A stretch of DNA of 64,000 bases from NCBI GenBank assembly GCA_046348835.1, contig JAXMDM010000002.1:186001-250000 (forward strand), given 5' to 3'. The DNA comes from Defluviicoccus sp046348835 (GTDB lineage Bacteria > Pseudomonadota > Alphaproteobacteria > Rhodospirillales > Defluviicoccaceae). The position numbers and the translations under genes were made by a program. Of the stretch, positions 14,151-22,859 are shown in pieces. A model generated the notes under the pieces. It saw only the letters and a program-made list of their open reading frames with translations, ran no database searches and was not told the origin of the DNA. Within the stretch, counting starts at the first letter, position 1, and every line of letters starts with the position of its first letter.

Positions 14151-16802
14151 ATGCTCGATAAGACCTATGATGCCCGCTCCGTCGAGGAGCGCTGGTACCG
14201 CGCCTGGGAGCAGGCGGGTGCGTTCGCCTGCGGTCGCAGGCCGGAAGCGCCCACCTTCGCCATCGTCATCCCCCCTCCCAACGTCACCGGCACCCTGCAC
14301 ATGGGCCATGCGCTCAACAATACCTTGCAGGATATCCTCGTCCGCCGGGCGCGCATGCAGGGCAAGGACGTCCTCTGGCAACCGGGGACCGACCATGCCG
14401 GCATCGCCACCCAGATGGTCGTCGAGCGGCAGCTGGCGAGCGAAGGCAAGACCCGCCACGATCTGGGGCGCGACCGCTTCGTCGAGCGGGTGTGGACGTG
14501 GAAGGCGCAGTCGGGTGGGGCGATCATCGATCAGCTGCGCCGACTGGGGGCGTCGTGCGACTGGTCGCGCGAGCGCTTCACCATGGACGAAGGGCTATCG
14601 GCGGCCGTCCGCAAGGTCTTCGTCGAGCTCTATCGGGCCGGCGCCATTTATCGCGCCAAGCGGCTGGTCAACTGGGACCCGCTGCTGCATACCGCCATCT
14701 CCGATCTGGAAGTGGAACAGCGGGAGGTCCGCGGCCACCTGTGGACCTTCCGCTATCCCATCGAAGGCGAGCCCGGCGCTTTCATTGCCGTCGCCACCAC
14801 GCGGCCGGAAACGATGCTGGGCGACACCGCCGTTGCCGTCCATCCCGAGGACGAGCGGTATCGCCACTTGATCGGCCGCCGTTGCCGGCTGCCGCTGGCC
14901 GACCGGCTGATCCCGATCGTCGGCGACGCTCACGCCGATCCGGCCAAGGGCACCGGCGCGGTCAAGATCACCCCCGCCCACGACTTCAACGACTTCGAGG
15001 TGGGGCGCCGGCACGATCTGCCGATGATCAATATCTTCGACCGGGACGCGGCCCTCAACGACAATGCGCCGCCGCGCTTCCGCGGGCTCGACCGCTTCGA
15101 GGCGCGCGACGCCATCGTTGCCGAACTGACGGCACTCGGTCTCCTTGAGCGGATCGAGGATCATACCCTGATGATGCCCTACGGCGACCGCTCCGGTGTC
15201 GTCGTCGAGCCGTGGCTGATGGACCAGTGGTTCGTCGATGCGGCCCGTCTCGCCCAGCCGGCGATGCGGGCGGTGGAGGAGGGGCGGACCCGCTTCGTCC
15301 CCGAGCAGTGGACGAAGACCTACTTCGAATGGATGCGCAACATCCAGCCCTGGTGCATTTCCCGCCAGATCTGGTGGGGCCACCAGGTCCCGGCCTGGTA
15401 CGACGGTGACGGCAACATCTTCGTCGCCCTGACGGAGGACGACGCGAGCCGCGCCGCCGAAGCCCACCACGGCCATCCCGTGCCGCTGAAGCGGGATGAG
15501 GATGTGCTCGACACCTGGTTCTCCTCGGCGCTGTGGCCGTTCTCCACCCTCGGCTGGCCGGAGCAGACCCCCGAGCTCGCCCGCTACTACCCGACCGATG
15601 TCCTCGTCACCGGCTTCGACATCATCTTCTTCTGGGTTGCCCGGATGATGATGATGGGCCTCGAGTTCATGGGCGAGGTGCCGTTCCACACCGTCTACAT
15701 CCACGCCCTGGTCCGCGACGAGAAGGGCCAGAAGATGTCCAAGTCCAAGGGCAACGTCATCGATCCGCTGGTTCTGATCGACCGCTACGGCGCCGATGCC
15801 CTTCGCTTCACCCTGACCGCGCTGGCCGTGCAGGGCCGCGACGTGAAGATGTCGGAGAGCCGCGTCGAGGGCTACCGCAACTTCGCCACCAAGCTGTGGA
15901 ATGCCGCCCGTTTCTGCCAACTGAACGGCGCCGCCCCGGTCGCCGGCTTCGATCCCGGGCGGGCGCAACTGCCGGTCAATCGCTGGCTGGTCGGCAAGGT
16001 GGCGGACGCCGCCGATCGTGCCAGCGGCGCCCTCGAGGCCTATCGCTTCAACGACTACGCGGCGGCCCTCTATCATTTCACCTGGGGGACCTTCTGCGAT
16101 TGGTACCTTGAGTTCGCCAAGCCGACGCTGACCGGGGGCAACGCCGCCGAGCAGACGGAAACGCGCGCCGTCGCCGGCTGGGCGCTCGATCGCATCCTCG
16201 CGCTGCTGCATCCGGTGATGCCCTTCGTCACCGAGGAGCTCTATCAGCAGCTGGCCGATCGAAGCGGTGCGATGCTGATCGAAGCCCAATGGCCGATTGT
16301 CGATCCAGGCCTCATCGATGCCGAGGCTGACGCCGAACTGGACTGGGTGATCCGATTGATTTCCCTGATCCGCACCATCCGCTCGGAGATGAACGTGCCG
16401 CCGGGGGCGCGCATCCCGCTGTTGCTGAAGAACGCCGACGCCGACGCCGCGGCCCGTCTCGACCGCTACCGGGAGCTGATCATGACCTTGGCACGGCTGT
16501 CGTCGGCGGAGCCGCTGGTCGGCCCGGCGCCGAAAGGCGTGATTGAGGATGTCCTCGACCAGGCCACGGTTCTGCTGCCGATCGCCGATGTCATCGACAT
16601 CGAAGCCGAACGGCGCCGCCTTGCCCGCGAGATCGGCAAATTGGCCGGAGAGATCGAGCGGGTGGAAAAGAAGCTGGCCAATCAGGGGTTCCTTGCCAAG
16701 GCCCCGGGCGAAGTGGTCGAGGCCGAGCGCGGCAAGCGGGATGACGCGGTCCTCGCCCGCGGCCGCCTCGAGGACGCCCTCAAGCGCCTCGCCGCGCTCT
16801 AA
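14151..16802 (+). CDS. valS: Valyl-tRNA synthetase
   Basis: 883 residues from the ATG at 14151 (LDKTYDARSVEERWY), where the family normally begins; upstream frame is spurious. Class I motifs are intact: PPPNVTGTLHMGHAL (HIGH) and GQKMSKSKGNVID (KMSKS). The editing domain (TTRPETMLGDTAVAVHPED), the anticodon-binding domain, and a C-terminal coiled coil (EAERRRLAREIGKLAGEIERVE) typical of ValRS are present. It charges tRNA-Val in the cytoplasm. Length is normal for the family. A long antisense open frame over this gene is a codon-bias artefact. Confidence 0.97.
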   Translation: MLDKTYDARSVEERWYRAWEQAGAFACGRRPEAPTFAIVIPPPNVTGTLHMGHALNNTLQDILVRRARMQGKDVLWQPGTDHAGIATQMVVERQLASEGKTRHDLGRDRFVERVWTWKAQSGGAIIDQLRRLGASCDWSRERFTMDEGLSAAVRKVFVELYRAGAIYRAKRLVNWDPLLHTAISDLEVEQREVRGHLWTFRYPIEGEPGAFIAVATTRPETMLGDTAVAVHPEDERYRHLIGRRCRLPLADRLIPIVGDAHADPAKGTGAVKITPAHDFNDFEVGRRHDLPMINIFDRDAALNDNAPPRFRGLDRFEARDAIVAELTALGLLERIEDHTLMMPYGDRSGVVVEPWLMDQWFVDAARLAQPAMRAVEEGRTRFVPEQWTKTYFEWMRNIQPWCISRQIWWGHQVPAWYDGDGNIFVALTEDDASRAAEAHHGHPVPLKRDEDVLDTWFSSALWPFSTLGWPEQTPELARYYPTDVLVTGFDIIFFWVARMMMMGLEFMGEVPFHTVYIHALVRDEKGQKMSKSKGNVIDPLVLIDRYGADALRFTLTALAVQGRDVKMSESRVEGYRNFATKLWNAARFCQLNGAAPVAGFDPGRAQLPVNRWLVGKVADAADRASGALEAYRFNDYAAALYHFTWGTFCDWYLEFAKPTLTGGNAAEQTETRAVAGWALDRILALLHPVMPFVTEELYQQLADRSGAMLIEAQWPIVDPGLIDAEADAELDWVIRLISLIRTIRSEMNVPPGARIPLLLKNADADAAARLDRYRELIMTLARLSSAEPLVGPAPKGVIEDVLDQATVLLPIADVIDIEAERRRLAREIGKLAGEIERVEKKLANQGFLAKAPGEVVEAERGKRDDAVLARGRLEDALKRLAAL

Positions 16803-16989
16803 GGGCGCGGTCGCGCCGCCGCCTCTTTCAGCGCGCCTCATCAACACGGCGTCGCGCCACCAAGCGTGTGCGCGGAGACCATTCCCCACCGACCGATAAT
16901 CGACTAATATAGCCCAAAAGGGTCAAATGGCCACGGATGCGCCGACGTCCTTCGCGGGCGGCGTCGGCTGAGTGAATGCCGGGGTGTGG

Positions 16990-17484
16990 ATGATGCTTGC
17001 TCGCCGCCTCCTTGCCGTCGCCTGCACCATCCTTGCAGTGATGGGGGGGCCGACGTTGGCCGACGACACCCTCGTCGGACGGGCGCGGGTCATCGACGGC
17101 GATACCCTCGACATAAACGGGTCGCGAGTCCGGCTGAATGGCATCGATGCCCCGGAAAAGTCGCAGCTGTGCGAGGCGGGGCAGGTGTCGTGGGCGTGCG
17201 GTGCCAACGCGACGACCTTTCTTACCAGCGCGACGCAAGGGGCGGACGTCACCTGCCGCGGCGACAAGCACGACCGCTACGGCCGCCTGCTCGCCGTCTG
17301 CTACGCCAACGGGGTCGAGTTGAACGCACAGATGGTGCGCGACGGCTGGGCGTTGGCCTATCGCCGCTACTCCCTCGACTACGTCAGCGAGGAGGCGGAG
17401 GCCCGCGCCGCCGGCCGCGGCATGTGGCGGGGTCAGTTCATCGAACCGTGGGAATGGCGCAGTGCGCAGCGCCCGCAGCGATAG
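16990..17484 (+). CDS. Secreted thermonuclease-like (SNase) protein
   Basis: 164 residues from the ATG at 16990 (GTG at 16972 is possible). N-terminal signal peptide MMLARRLLAVACTILAVMGG ending near LADD. The SNase barrel follows: VIDGDTLDI, RLNGIDAPEKSQ (catalytic Arg and the Asp/Glu pair) and DKHDRYGRLLAVCY (second Arg). Four cysteines (CEAG, WACG, VTCRG, AVCY) suggest disulphides outside the cytoplasm. Staphylococcal-type nucleases cut DNA and RNA with calcium. Its last 23 bases overlap the start of the RadC gene, so the two are probably translated from one message. Confidence 0.85.
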   Translation: MMLARRLLAVACTILAVMGGPTLADDTLVGRARVIDGDTLDINGSRVRLNGIDAPEKSQLCEAGQVSWACGANATTFLTSATQGADVTCRGDKHDRYGRLLAVCYANGVELNAQMVRDGWALAYRRYSLDYVSEEAEARAAGRGMWRGQFIEPWEWRSAQRPQR

Positions 17485-18478
17485 CGTCGCCGGCCAGCCG
17501 GCGGCGGAAGACGAGCCGCGGGATCGCCCCGCCGGTCGCCCGCTCCGGGACTTTGGCCTCACGGTCACCGACCGGGTGTCGAGTGATGGCGACGTGGTCT
17601 ACCAGATCAGCGGCGAGACCCATCCCGTCCGGCATGTCTTGCGTGAGCTCGGCGGTCAGTGGGACGCGATAAAGCGGGTCTGGGTCTTCGCCGGTCTCGA
17701 TCCGACCGCGACCCTGGTGGAGCGCCTCGACCGGGCGAAGGCCGAGGGGGGCCTGTCGGACTCGGCAACGCCGATGGTGCTGACCGAGGGGTCCAACCGC
17801 CCCCATTACTGGGGTCATCGCCAGCGGTTGCGTGACCGCTTCCTCGGCGGCGACGACACCGCCCTTCCCGACTACGAGTTGCTGGAGCTGATGCTGTTCT
17901 TCGCCATCCGCCGCGCCGACACCAAGCCGCTGGCGAAGCAGCTCCTCGCCCGCTACGGCTCGCTCGCCGCGGTGGTCAACGCCTCGACCGAGCAACTCGG
18001 CGAGTTCGAGGGGATGAACCACTACATCGTCACCCTGTTCAAGGGGATCAGGCTGATGGCGGCGCGCATCGTCCGCGCCGACCTCACCGAGCGGCCGCTG
18101 CTCGACAACTGGGACGGGCTGATCGCCTACCTGCGGGCGTCCATGGCGCACCGGATGGTCGAGCAGTTCCGGCTGCTGTTTCTCGACCGCCGCAACTGCC
18201 TGATCGCCGACGAGGTTCAGCATCAGGGCACCATCGACCACACGCCCCTCTACACCCGCGAGGTGGTCAAGCGCTCCCTCGCCCTCGACGCCTCGGCGGT
18301 GGTGATGGTGCACAACCACCCGAGCAACCATCCGGCGCCGTCCAAGCCCGACATCGAGATGACCAAGCAAGTGCGCGAGGCGCTCGACCGGGTCGGCATC
18401 GTTCTCCACGACCACCTGATCATCTCGCGCCGCGGCCACTCCAGCTTCCGTCAGATGGGCCTGCTCGGCAACCGCTGA
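17462..18478 (+). CDS. radC: RadC/JAB-domain protein with unusual N-terminal extension
   Basis: 338 residues, about 100 longer than ordinary RadC (near 230). The RadC core starts near residue 118 (GHRQRLRDRFL, PDYELLELMLFFAI) and ends with a JAMM metal site: Glu267, HNHPSNHPAPSKPD with His284, His286, Ser294 and Asp297. The extra N-terminus contains a compact module, VVYQISGETHPVRHVLRELG then GQWDAIKRVWVF (about 46-76), a pattern I associate with small nucleic-acid-binding modules of mobile elements and helicases. RadC function is not firmly known. It overlaps the upstream nuclease gene, suggesting coupled translation. Confidence 0.88.
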   Translation: MRSARSDSVAGQPAAEDEPRDRPAGRPLRDFGLTVTDRVSSDGDVVYQISGETHPVRHVLRELGGQWDAIKRVWVFAGLDPTATLVERLDRAKAEGGLSDSATPMVLTEGSNRPHYWGHRQRLRDRFLGGDDTALPDYELLELMLFFAIRRADTKPLAKQLLARYGSLAAVVNASTEQLGEFEGMNHYIVTLFKGIRLMAARIVRADLTERPLLDNWDGLIAYLRASMAHRMVEQFRLLFLDRRNCLIADEVQHQGTIDHTPLYTREVVKRSLALDASAVVMVHNHPSNHPAPSKPDIEMTKQVREALDRVGIVLHDHLIISRRGHSSFRQMGLLGNR

Positions 18479-18501
18479 CGATCCGTGTGTTCGCCGGCCC
18501 G

Positions 18502-18909
18502 CTACCAGCCGGGATACCCCCACATGCCCCAGTTGTACATGCCGCCCTCGTCGGCATCGAGGGCCGACTCCTGGCGGGCGATGGCGTTCTCACGCCGCAG
18601 CGATAGCCGTTGGAAATCCTGGTAATTCTTCTCATTGCCGACGAACATGCACTTGCAGAATTCAGCGTCGGCGTAGACGAAGCTCAGTTGCCCGTTGTTG
18701 TCATGGCGCAAGACCGTCCGCTGCTTCATCGAGCGAATCTGCTCTTCCTTCGCCGGCGTATCGGCGACAAGCATGGAAAACCCGGCGGCCGACAGCAACT
18801 GTTCGTCGCTCTGGGCCTCCTGATGCTCGATGGTGGTACAGGCGCCGATAAGGGCGAGGACGGCGCAGAGCGAGCCGGCGCGTAAGGCGCGAGCCATGGG
18901 CGGGCGCAT
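18502..18909 (-). CDS. Small lipoprotein, unknown function
   Basis: 135 residues from the ATG at 18909, which has AAGGAG six bases upstream (the ATG at 18942 lacks a site). Signal peptide with lipobox LIGAC (Cys about residue 23) marks it for lipidation. The mature part is Gln/Glu-rich with a CKCMFVGNEKNYQDFQ stretch and an aromatic, glycine-rich C-terminus (MYNWGMWGYPGW). Family not recognised; probably attached to the envelope. Tail-to-tail with radC. Confidence 0.7.
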   Translation of the reverse strand: MRPPMARALRAGSLCAVLALIGACTTIEHQEAQSDEQLLSAAGFSMLVADTPAKEEQIRSMKQRTVLRHDNNGQLSFVYADAEFCKCMFVGNEKNYQDFQRLSLRRENAIARQESALDADEGGMYNWGMWGYPGW

Positions 18910-19102
18910 GGGGTTCTCCTTGTGGACGATGCGGCTTGGCACGTTCCGGTCTCATACACGCGGAATGGTGGCAGGCTCAACCGGATTTACACAATTAACC
19001 GCCGGACCCGCCGGGACTTGCCGCGCGGCGCCCGCGTTCCCATGCTAACGGCGAGGAGAATGCGGCTATGCCCATGAGGCGGGGCGGCGAGGGAGGGACA
19101 AG

Positions 19103-19897
19103 ATGCACATTCGGCTGACGGGGCGGCGGGCGGTGGTTTCGGGCTCGACCGCGGGCATCGGCTTCGCCATCGCCAAAGGGCTGGCGACGGCGGCGGCGAG
19201 CGTCGTCATCAACGGCCGCAGCGAGGCGCGGGTGGCGGAAGCCGTCGCTCGGCTGAAGGCAGAGGTGGCGGGGGCGGAGGTGCAAGGCATCGCCGCCGAT
19301 CTCGCCACCGCCGAGGGGGCGCAGGAATTCATCGCTCAGGTGCCGGAGGCCGACATCCTCGTCAACAACCTCGGCATCTTCGAGCCGAAGCCGTTCTTCG
19401 AGATCGCCGACGACGACTGGGAGCGGTTCTTTCGGATCAACGTCATGTCGGGGATCCGGCTCTGCCGCCACTACGCCCAGGGCATGGCGGGGCGCGGCTG
19501 GGGGCGGATCGTCTTCATCTCCTCGGAATCGGGCGTCAACATCCCGGTCGAGATGGTCCACTACGGGATGACCAAGACGGCGCAGATCGCCGTCTCCCGC
19601 GGCCTCGCCGAGACCGTCGGCGGCACCGGCGTCACCGTCAACAGCGTCCTTCCCGGCCCCACCCGCTCGGAAGGGGTCGGCACCTTCATCGCCCAGCTCG
19701 CCGGCGACAGCGGCAAGAGCCAAGCCGAGGTGGAGGCCGACTTCATCCGCACCCACCGACCGACGTCGCTGATCGGCCGCCTCGCCGACGTGGACGAGGT
19801 GGCCAACATGGTCGTCTACGTCTGCTCCGAGCAAGCATCCGCCACCACCGGCGCCGCGCTCCGCGTCGAAGGCGGCCTGCTGCGGGGGATCCTTTAG
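19103..19897 (+). CDS. Short-chain dehydrogenase/reductase
   Basis: 264 residues. Classical SDR motifs: cofactor loop GSTAGIGFAIA (about 14-24), NNLG (near 91), catalytic Ser in FISSESG and Tyr-x3-Lys as HYGMTK, followed by LPGPTRSEGV. NAD(P)-dependent oxidation or reduction of a hydroxyl or keto group; the substrate is not predictable. The N-terminus sits directly at the ATG after a GGGAGGGAC leader. No co-directional partner adjacent, so likely a single-gene unit. Confidence 0.88.
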   Translation: MHIRLTGRRAVVSGSTAGIGFAIAKGLATAAASVVINGRSEARVAEAVARLKAEVAGAEVQGIAADLATAEGAQEFIAQVPEADILVNNLGIFEPKPFFEIADDDWERFFRINVMSGIRLCRHYAQGMAGRGWGRIVFISSESGVNIPVEMVHYGMTKTAQIAVSRGLAETVGGTGVTVNSVLPGPTRSEGVGTFIAQLAGDSGKSQAEVEADFIRTHRPTSLIGRLADVDEVANMVVYVCSEQASATTGAALRVEGGLLRGIL

Positions 19898-20058
19898 ACG
19901 CGGCAAGCGGGAGCACTCCTGGCGAGATGCAACGGCACTCTCCGTCGGATCTATCGAGAATTCCGACGTGGCGGCCGAAAGCCGCTGGTCTCTTTTGGTT
20001 TGAGTCTCGCGTAGGCGACGGAAAAGGTTTGCTAACCGAGTTGAGCTTCGCCCCTTGC

Positions 20059-20949
20059 TTAAGGGCAACTGAACGATTTCAGAGTGCGGAGGCCGACCCG
20101 GTCAAGCAGACGGCCACAGACAGCTCCGCTGTGCCGGCGCACCAGCACGAACTGCAGCAGCGGAGTAGAATCGGTGCTGGTCCCCGCGACGAATGGCGTA
20201 CCGCAATAAGAGCCATTGGCCAGTTCTACAGGCGTCTCGACTTTCAGCACCCTGAGGCTGACTCGCATTTCCTCAATCTGTGTGCGTTCCCCATCGCCGT
20301 CGAGCTTCCATATTCCCGATGGGTCCCTATAGGCGAGCCGAAGATCACGCTCGCTCGCGTCCTCCATGAGATGCGCGAGTGCGTCGGAGAACACCGGTTT
20401 ATTCATTAGCTGGCTGGCCCAGTCGCCGACTGTGAGGGTGTGATCGCCAATTTGCAATGGCGCCTCGAGAGGCGCCACGATCTGCTCCGTCCTTCCGTCT
20501 GCAAAACGGCACATAGCCTTGCACTCGTAGTGGAACGTTACGACTTCGAAGACTCCACTTGCCTCTGACTCTGAAATTAGCCGCCAGTCCGTGGCGAGCG
20601 CGCGCTCTAGGGTGAGCGCCTCAATACAGTTGGCGCGTGCCTTTGTAAGTGCCGCCTGCGTGAAGCCGCGTTCAGATACAAGGATAAGCTTGTCCACAGG
20701 CAGGGCTGCATGTTTGGCGCACATCCTCTCCACCCATGACACATCGGCGGGGCGGCTGCCGCTAACTACTTCAATTCCAATGAAGAGCTTGTAGGGTGCC
20801 GCGTCCACGGTAATCAACACGTCGACCTCGCGCTCTTCACCCGTTTCCTTGTCAACGAGCATTGCCGACTCGATAACTTGGCCGCGCTCAAATAAGGTCG
20901 CATTTAGTAGCGCGATCAGTCTCTGGAAGGAGTTCGTACGGCGGGGCAT
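20059..20949 (-). CDS. Restriction-endonuclease-fold protein with non-canonical active site
   Basis: 296 residues. Residues 38-120 look like a PD-(D/E)xK core: EEREVDVLITVD (Asp43), then FIGIEVVSGSRPADVSWVERM (Glu60), then KHAALPVDKLILVSERGF. The usual Glu-x-Lys is Glu-Val-Val here, so the catalytic Lys is missing or supplied elsewhere. The C-terminal half is unrecognised. Codon use and base composition are clearly less GC-rich than in neighbouring genes, suggesting transfer. It is divergent to the SIR2-TPR gene with about 220 bases between them. Could be a defence nuclease or an inactive relative. Confidence 0.7.
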   Translation of the reverse strand: MPRRTNSFQRLIALLNATLFERGQVIESAMLVDKETGEEREVDVLITVDAAPYKLFIGIEVVSGSRPADVSWVERMCAKHAALPVDKLILVSERGFTQAALTKARANCIEALTLERALATDWRLISESEASGVFEVVTFHYECKAMCRFADGRTEQIVAPLEAPLQIGDHTLTVGDWASQLMNKPVFSDALAHLMEDASERDLRLAYRDPSGIWKLDGDGERTQIEEMRVSLRVLKVETPVELANGSYCGTPFVAGTSTDSTPLLQFVLVRRHSGAVCGRLLDRVGLRTLKSFSCP

Positions 20950-21166
20950 TTATGACTTACCAGCAAATCGATAAACCGGAACATCCGAAGCCATGCTATC
21001 GCTCTGATTACACGGATAGGGATCTCATTATCTGCTTTTTGCGTTGTTTCCGATCCTGACGCAAGCAAGGCCGCTGAGGTGGAGAGAAGCTCCCGGGGCG
21101 CGCGCTGCTCCGGCTTGACGGGGATGGTGGAGTTTGCTCCCATGCCTGCAAATGGGGTGACCTTGC

Positions 21167-22756
21167 ATGCCGCTGCCGCAGCGCGCGCTGGATGACGTCG
21201 CTCGCCAGCTCCGTCACAACAAGGAGAAGGGGCGGTCGTGTGCGCTGTTGGTGGGCGCCGGCTGCTCGGTGCAGGCGAAGATTCCGCTCGCCGGCGGGTT
21301 CGTCGAGGAGATCCGCCAGCGGTTCCCGGACGAGTACGCCCGTGCCGTCGAGAAGACCTATCCCTATTGCATGGGCGAGCTCAGCCCCGCCGACCGCCAC
21401 GACCTGATCACCGAGTTCATCGACAAGGCGAAGATCAACTGGGCCCACATCTCCATCGCCCAGTTGATGAAGGGCGGCTTCGTCGACCGGGTGCTGACCA
21501 CCAATTTCGATCCGCTGATGATGCGGGCGTGCGCGCTGGTCAACCTGTTCCCCGCCATCTACGACATGGCGGTGGTGCGCAAGGATTTCCTCGCCGATTT
21601 CGTCCGCGACCTCGCCGTCTTCCATCTGCACGGTCAGCGCGACGGCTTCGTCCAGTTGCACAACGAAGAGGAGGTGACCAAGCTCGCCGAGACGATCGAG
21701 CCTTTGTTCGATGACACCGCGCGCGCCCGCACCTGGTTGGTCGTCGGCTATTCCGGCGCCAACGATCCGGTCTTCAGCGTCCTCGCCGACCGGCCGCGTT
21801 TTGCCAACCGGCTGTTCTGGGTGGGCTTTCGCGACGAGATGCCGTCGGCGGCGGTGCAGCAGGCGCTGCTGGGGCCGGGCAAGGAGGCGTACTGGGTCGC
21901 GGGCTTCGACGCCGACAACTTCCTCGTCCAGCTCGCCAACAAGCTCGGCTGTTTTCCGCCCGGCTTCTTCGCCAAGCCCTTTACCCATCTTCTCGAAGGT
22001 TATTCGTCGCTGGCCGGGTTCTGCCTGCCGGGCCAGGACACCGAGCTCGACTGGGCGGCGCGCGCCCGCGGCTGGATCCAGGATGCGATCGCCCGCTTCG
22101 AGGATGCCTTCGTCGCCGCCGCCGAGACGGCCATCGCGGCACCGCCGGCGGTCCCTCCGCCCGCCGCCGCGTTCCCTTCGCGCCCGCCGCCGCCCGCTGC
22201 GGCCGCGCCAGGAACGTCGGCTTTCGATGCGCTGCTAACGCGACCCTTCGGCGCCGCGCATACCCAGCATGATGATGAGGATGGCAGCAGGACGGGACGA
22301 GCAACCTCGCCCTTACCGGCAGCGCCGGGCCCTGACCTCGTCGGCGAGGCGTGGACGGCGCTGATCACCGGCGATTACGATAAGACCTTCGCTCTCGCCG
22401 AAGACGAGCGGGCGAGGGGAAACCCGGGATTCGCCGAGGCCCTGGCTTGGTCCTATGTCGCCGCCGGCAATGCGCAGCGTGCCCAGGGCGCGATGGCGAC
22501 CTCCGAGCCGGACGCGCAAGCCTTTCTGGAAGCGGCCGCCGCCAGCTACGCCAAGGCGGTGCGGGTCAAGCCGGGGGCCGGCGCTTATAATCTCGCCGCC
22601 CTGGCGGCGGTCCGAGGCTGGGAAGACGATTGCCGGCGCTGGCTGCAGACGGCGAAGGACAGCGGTGCCCTCAATCGCGACAAGCTCGCGTCCGACGCCG
22701 ACTTCGCCGCCGTTCGCGATCAGCCGTGGTTTCAGCAACTGCTGCAGACGCTTTAG
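21167..22756 (+). CDS. SIR2-like domain protein with C-terminal TPR
   Basis: 529 residues. N-terminal SIR2-like Rossmann domain: LLVGAGCSV (27-35), RVLTTNFDPLM (catalytic-type Asn113), FHLHGQ (His155) and VVGYSGANDPVF (192-203). A Pro/Ala-rich linker (about 320-385) leads to a helical TPR region (about 385-529) ending in the 'DADFAAVRDQPWFQQLL' cap typical of TPR end-groups. In Thoeris, DSR and SIR2-HerA defence systems, SIR2 domains destroy NAD in infected cells; a similar NADase role here is inferred from the motifs. No membrane segment. Divergent to the nuclease-fold gene. Confidence 0.85.
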   Translation: MPLPQRALDDVARQLRHNKEKGRSCALLVGAGCSVQAKIPLAGGFVEEIRQRFPDEYARAVEKTYPYCMGELSPADRHDLITEFIDKAKINWAHISIAQLMKGGFVDRVLTTNFDPLMMRACALVNLFPAIYDMAVVRKDFLADFVRDLAVFHLHGQRDGFVQLHNEEEVTKLAETIEPLFDDTARARTWLVVGYSGANDPVFSVLADRPRFANRLFWVGFRDEMPSAAVQQALLGPGKEAYWVAGFDADNFLVQLANKLGCFPPGFFAKPFTHLLEGYSSLAGFCLPGQDTELDWAARARGWIQDAIARFEDAFVAAAETAIAAPPAVPPPAAAFPSRPPPPAAAAPGTSAFDALLTRPFGAAHTQHDDEDGSRTGRATSPLPAAPGPDLVGEAWTALITGDYDKTFALAEDERARGNPGFAEALAWSYVAAGNAQRAQGAMATSEPDAQAFLEAAAASYAKAVRVKPGAGAYNLAALAAVRGWEDDCRRWLQTAKDSGALNRDKLASDADFAAVRDQPWFQQLLQTL

Positions 22757-22859
22757 CCGCCGGCCGGTCCCCGCCGCACCGACCGATTTGGCTGGGCAGA
22801 CACTCCCTCTGCCGCTATGTCGTCGCATAGAAGGGCGGAGCGGGCAGGGGAAGTGGCCA

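Noticed and set aside
14595..16889. Long minus-strand open frame over valS (about 760 codons)
   Set aside because: Antisense shadow of valS; high-GC codon bias leaves few stops. Composition is His/Asp/Gly/Arg-rich without domains.
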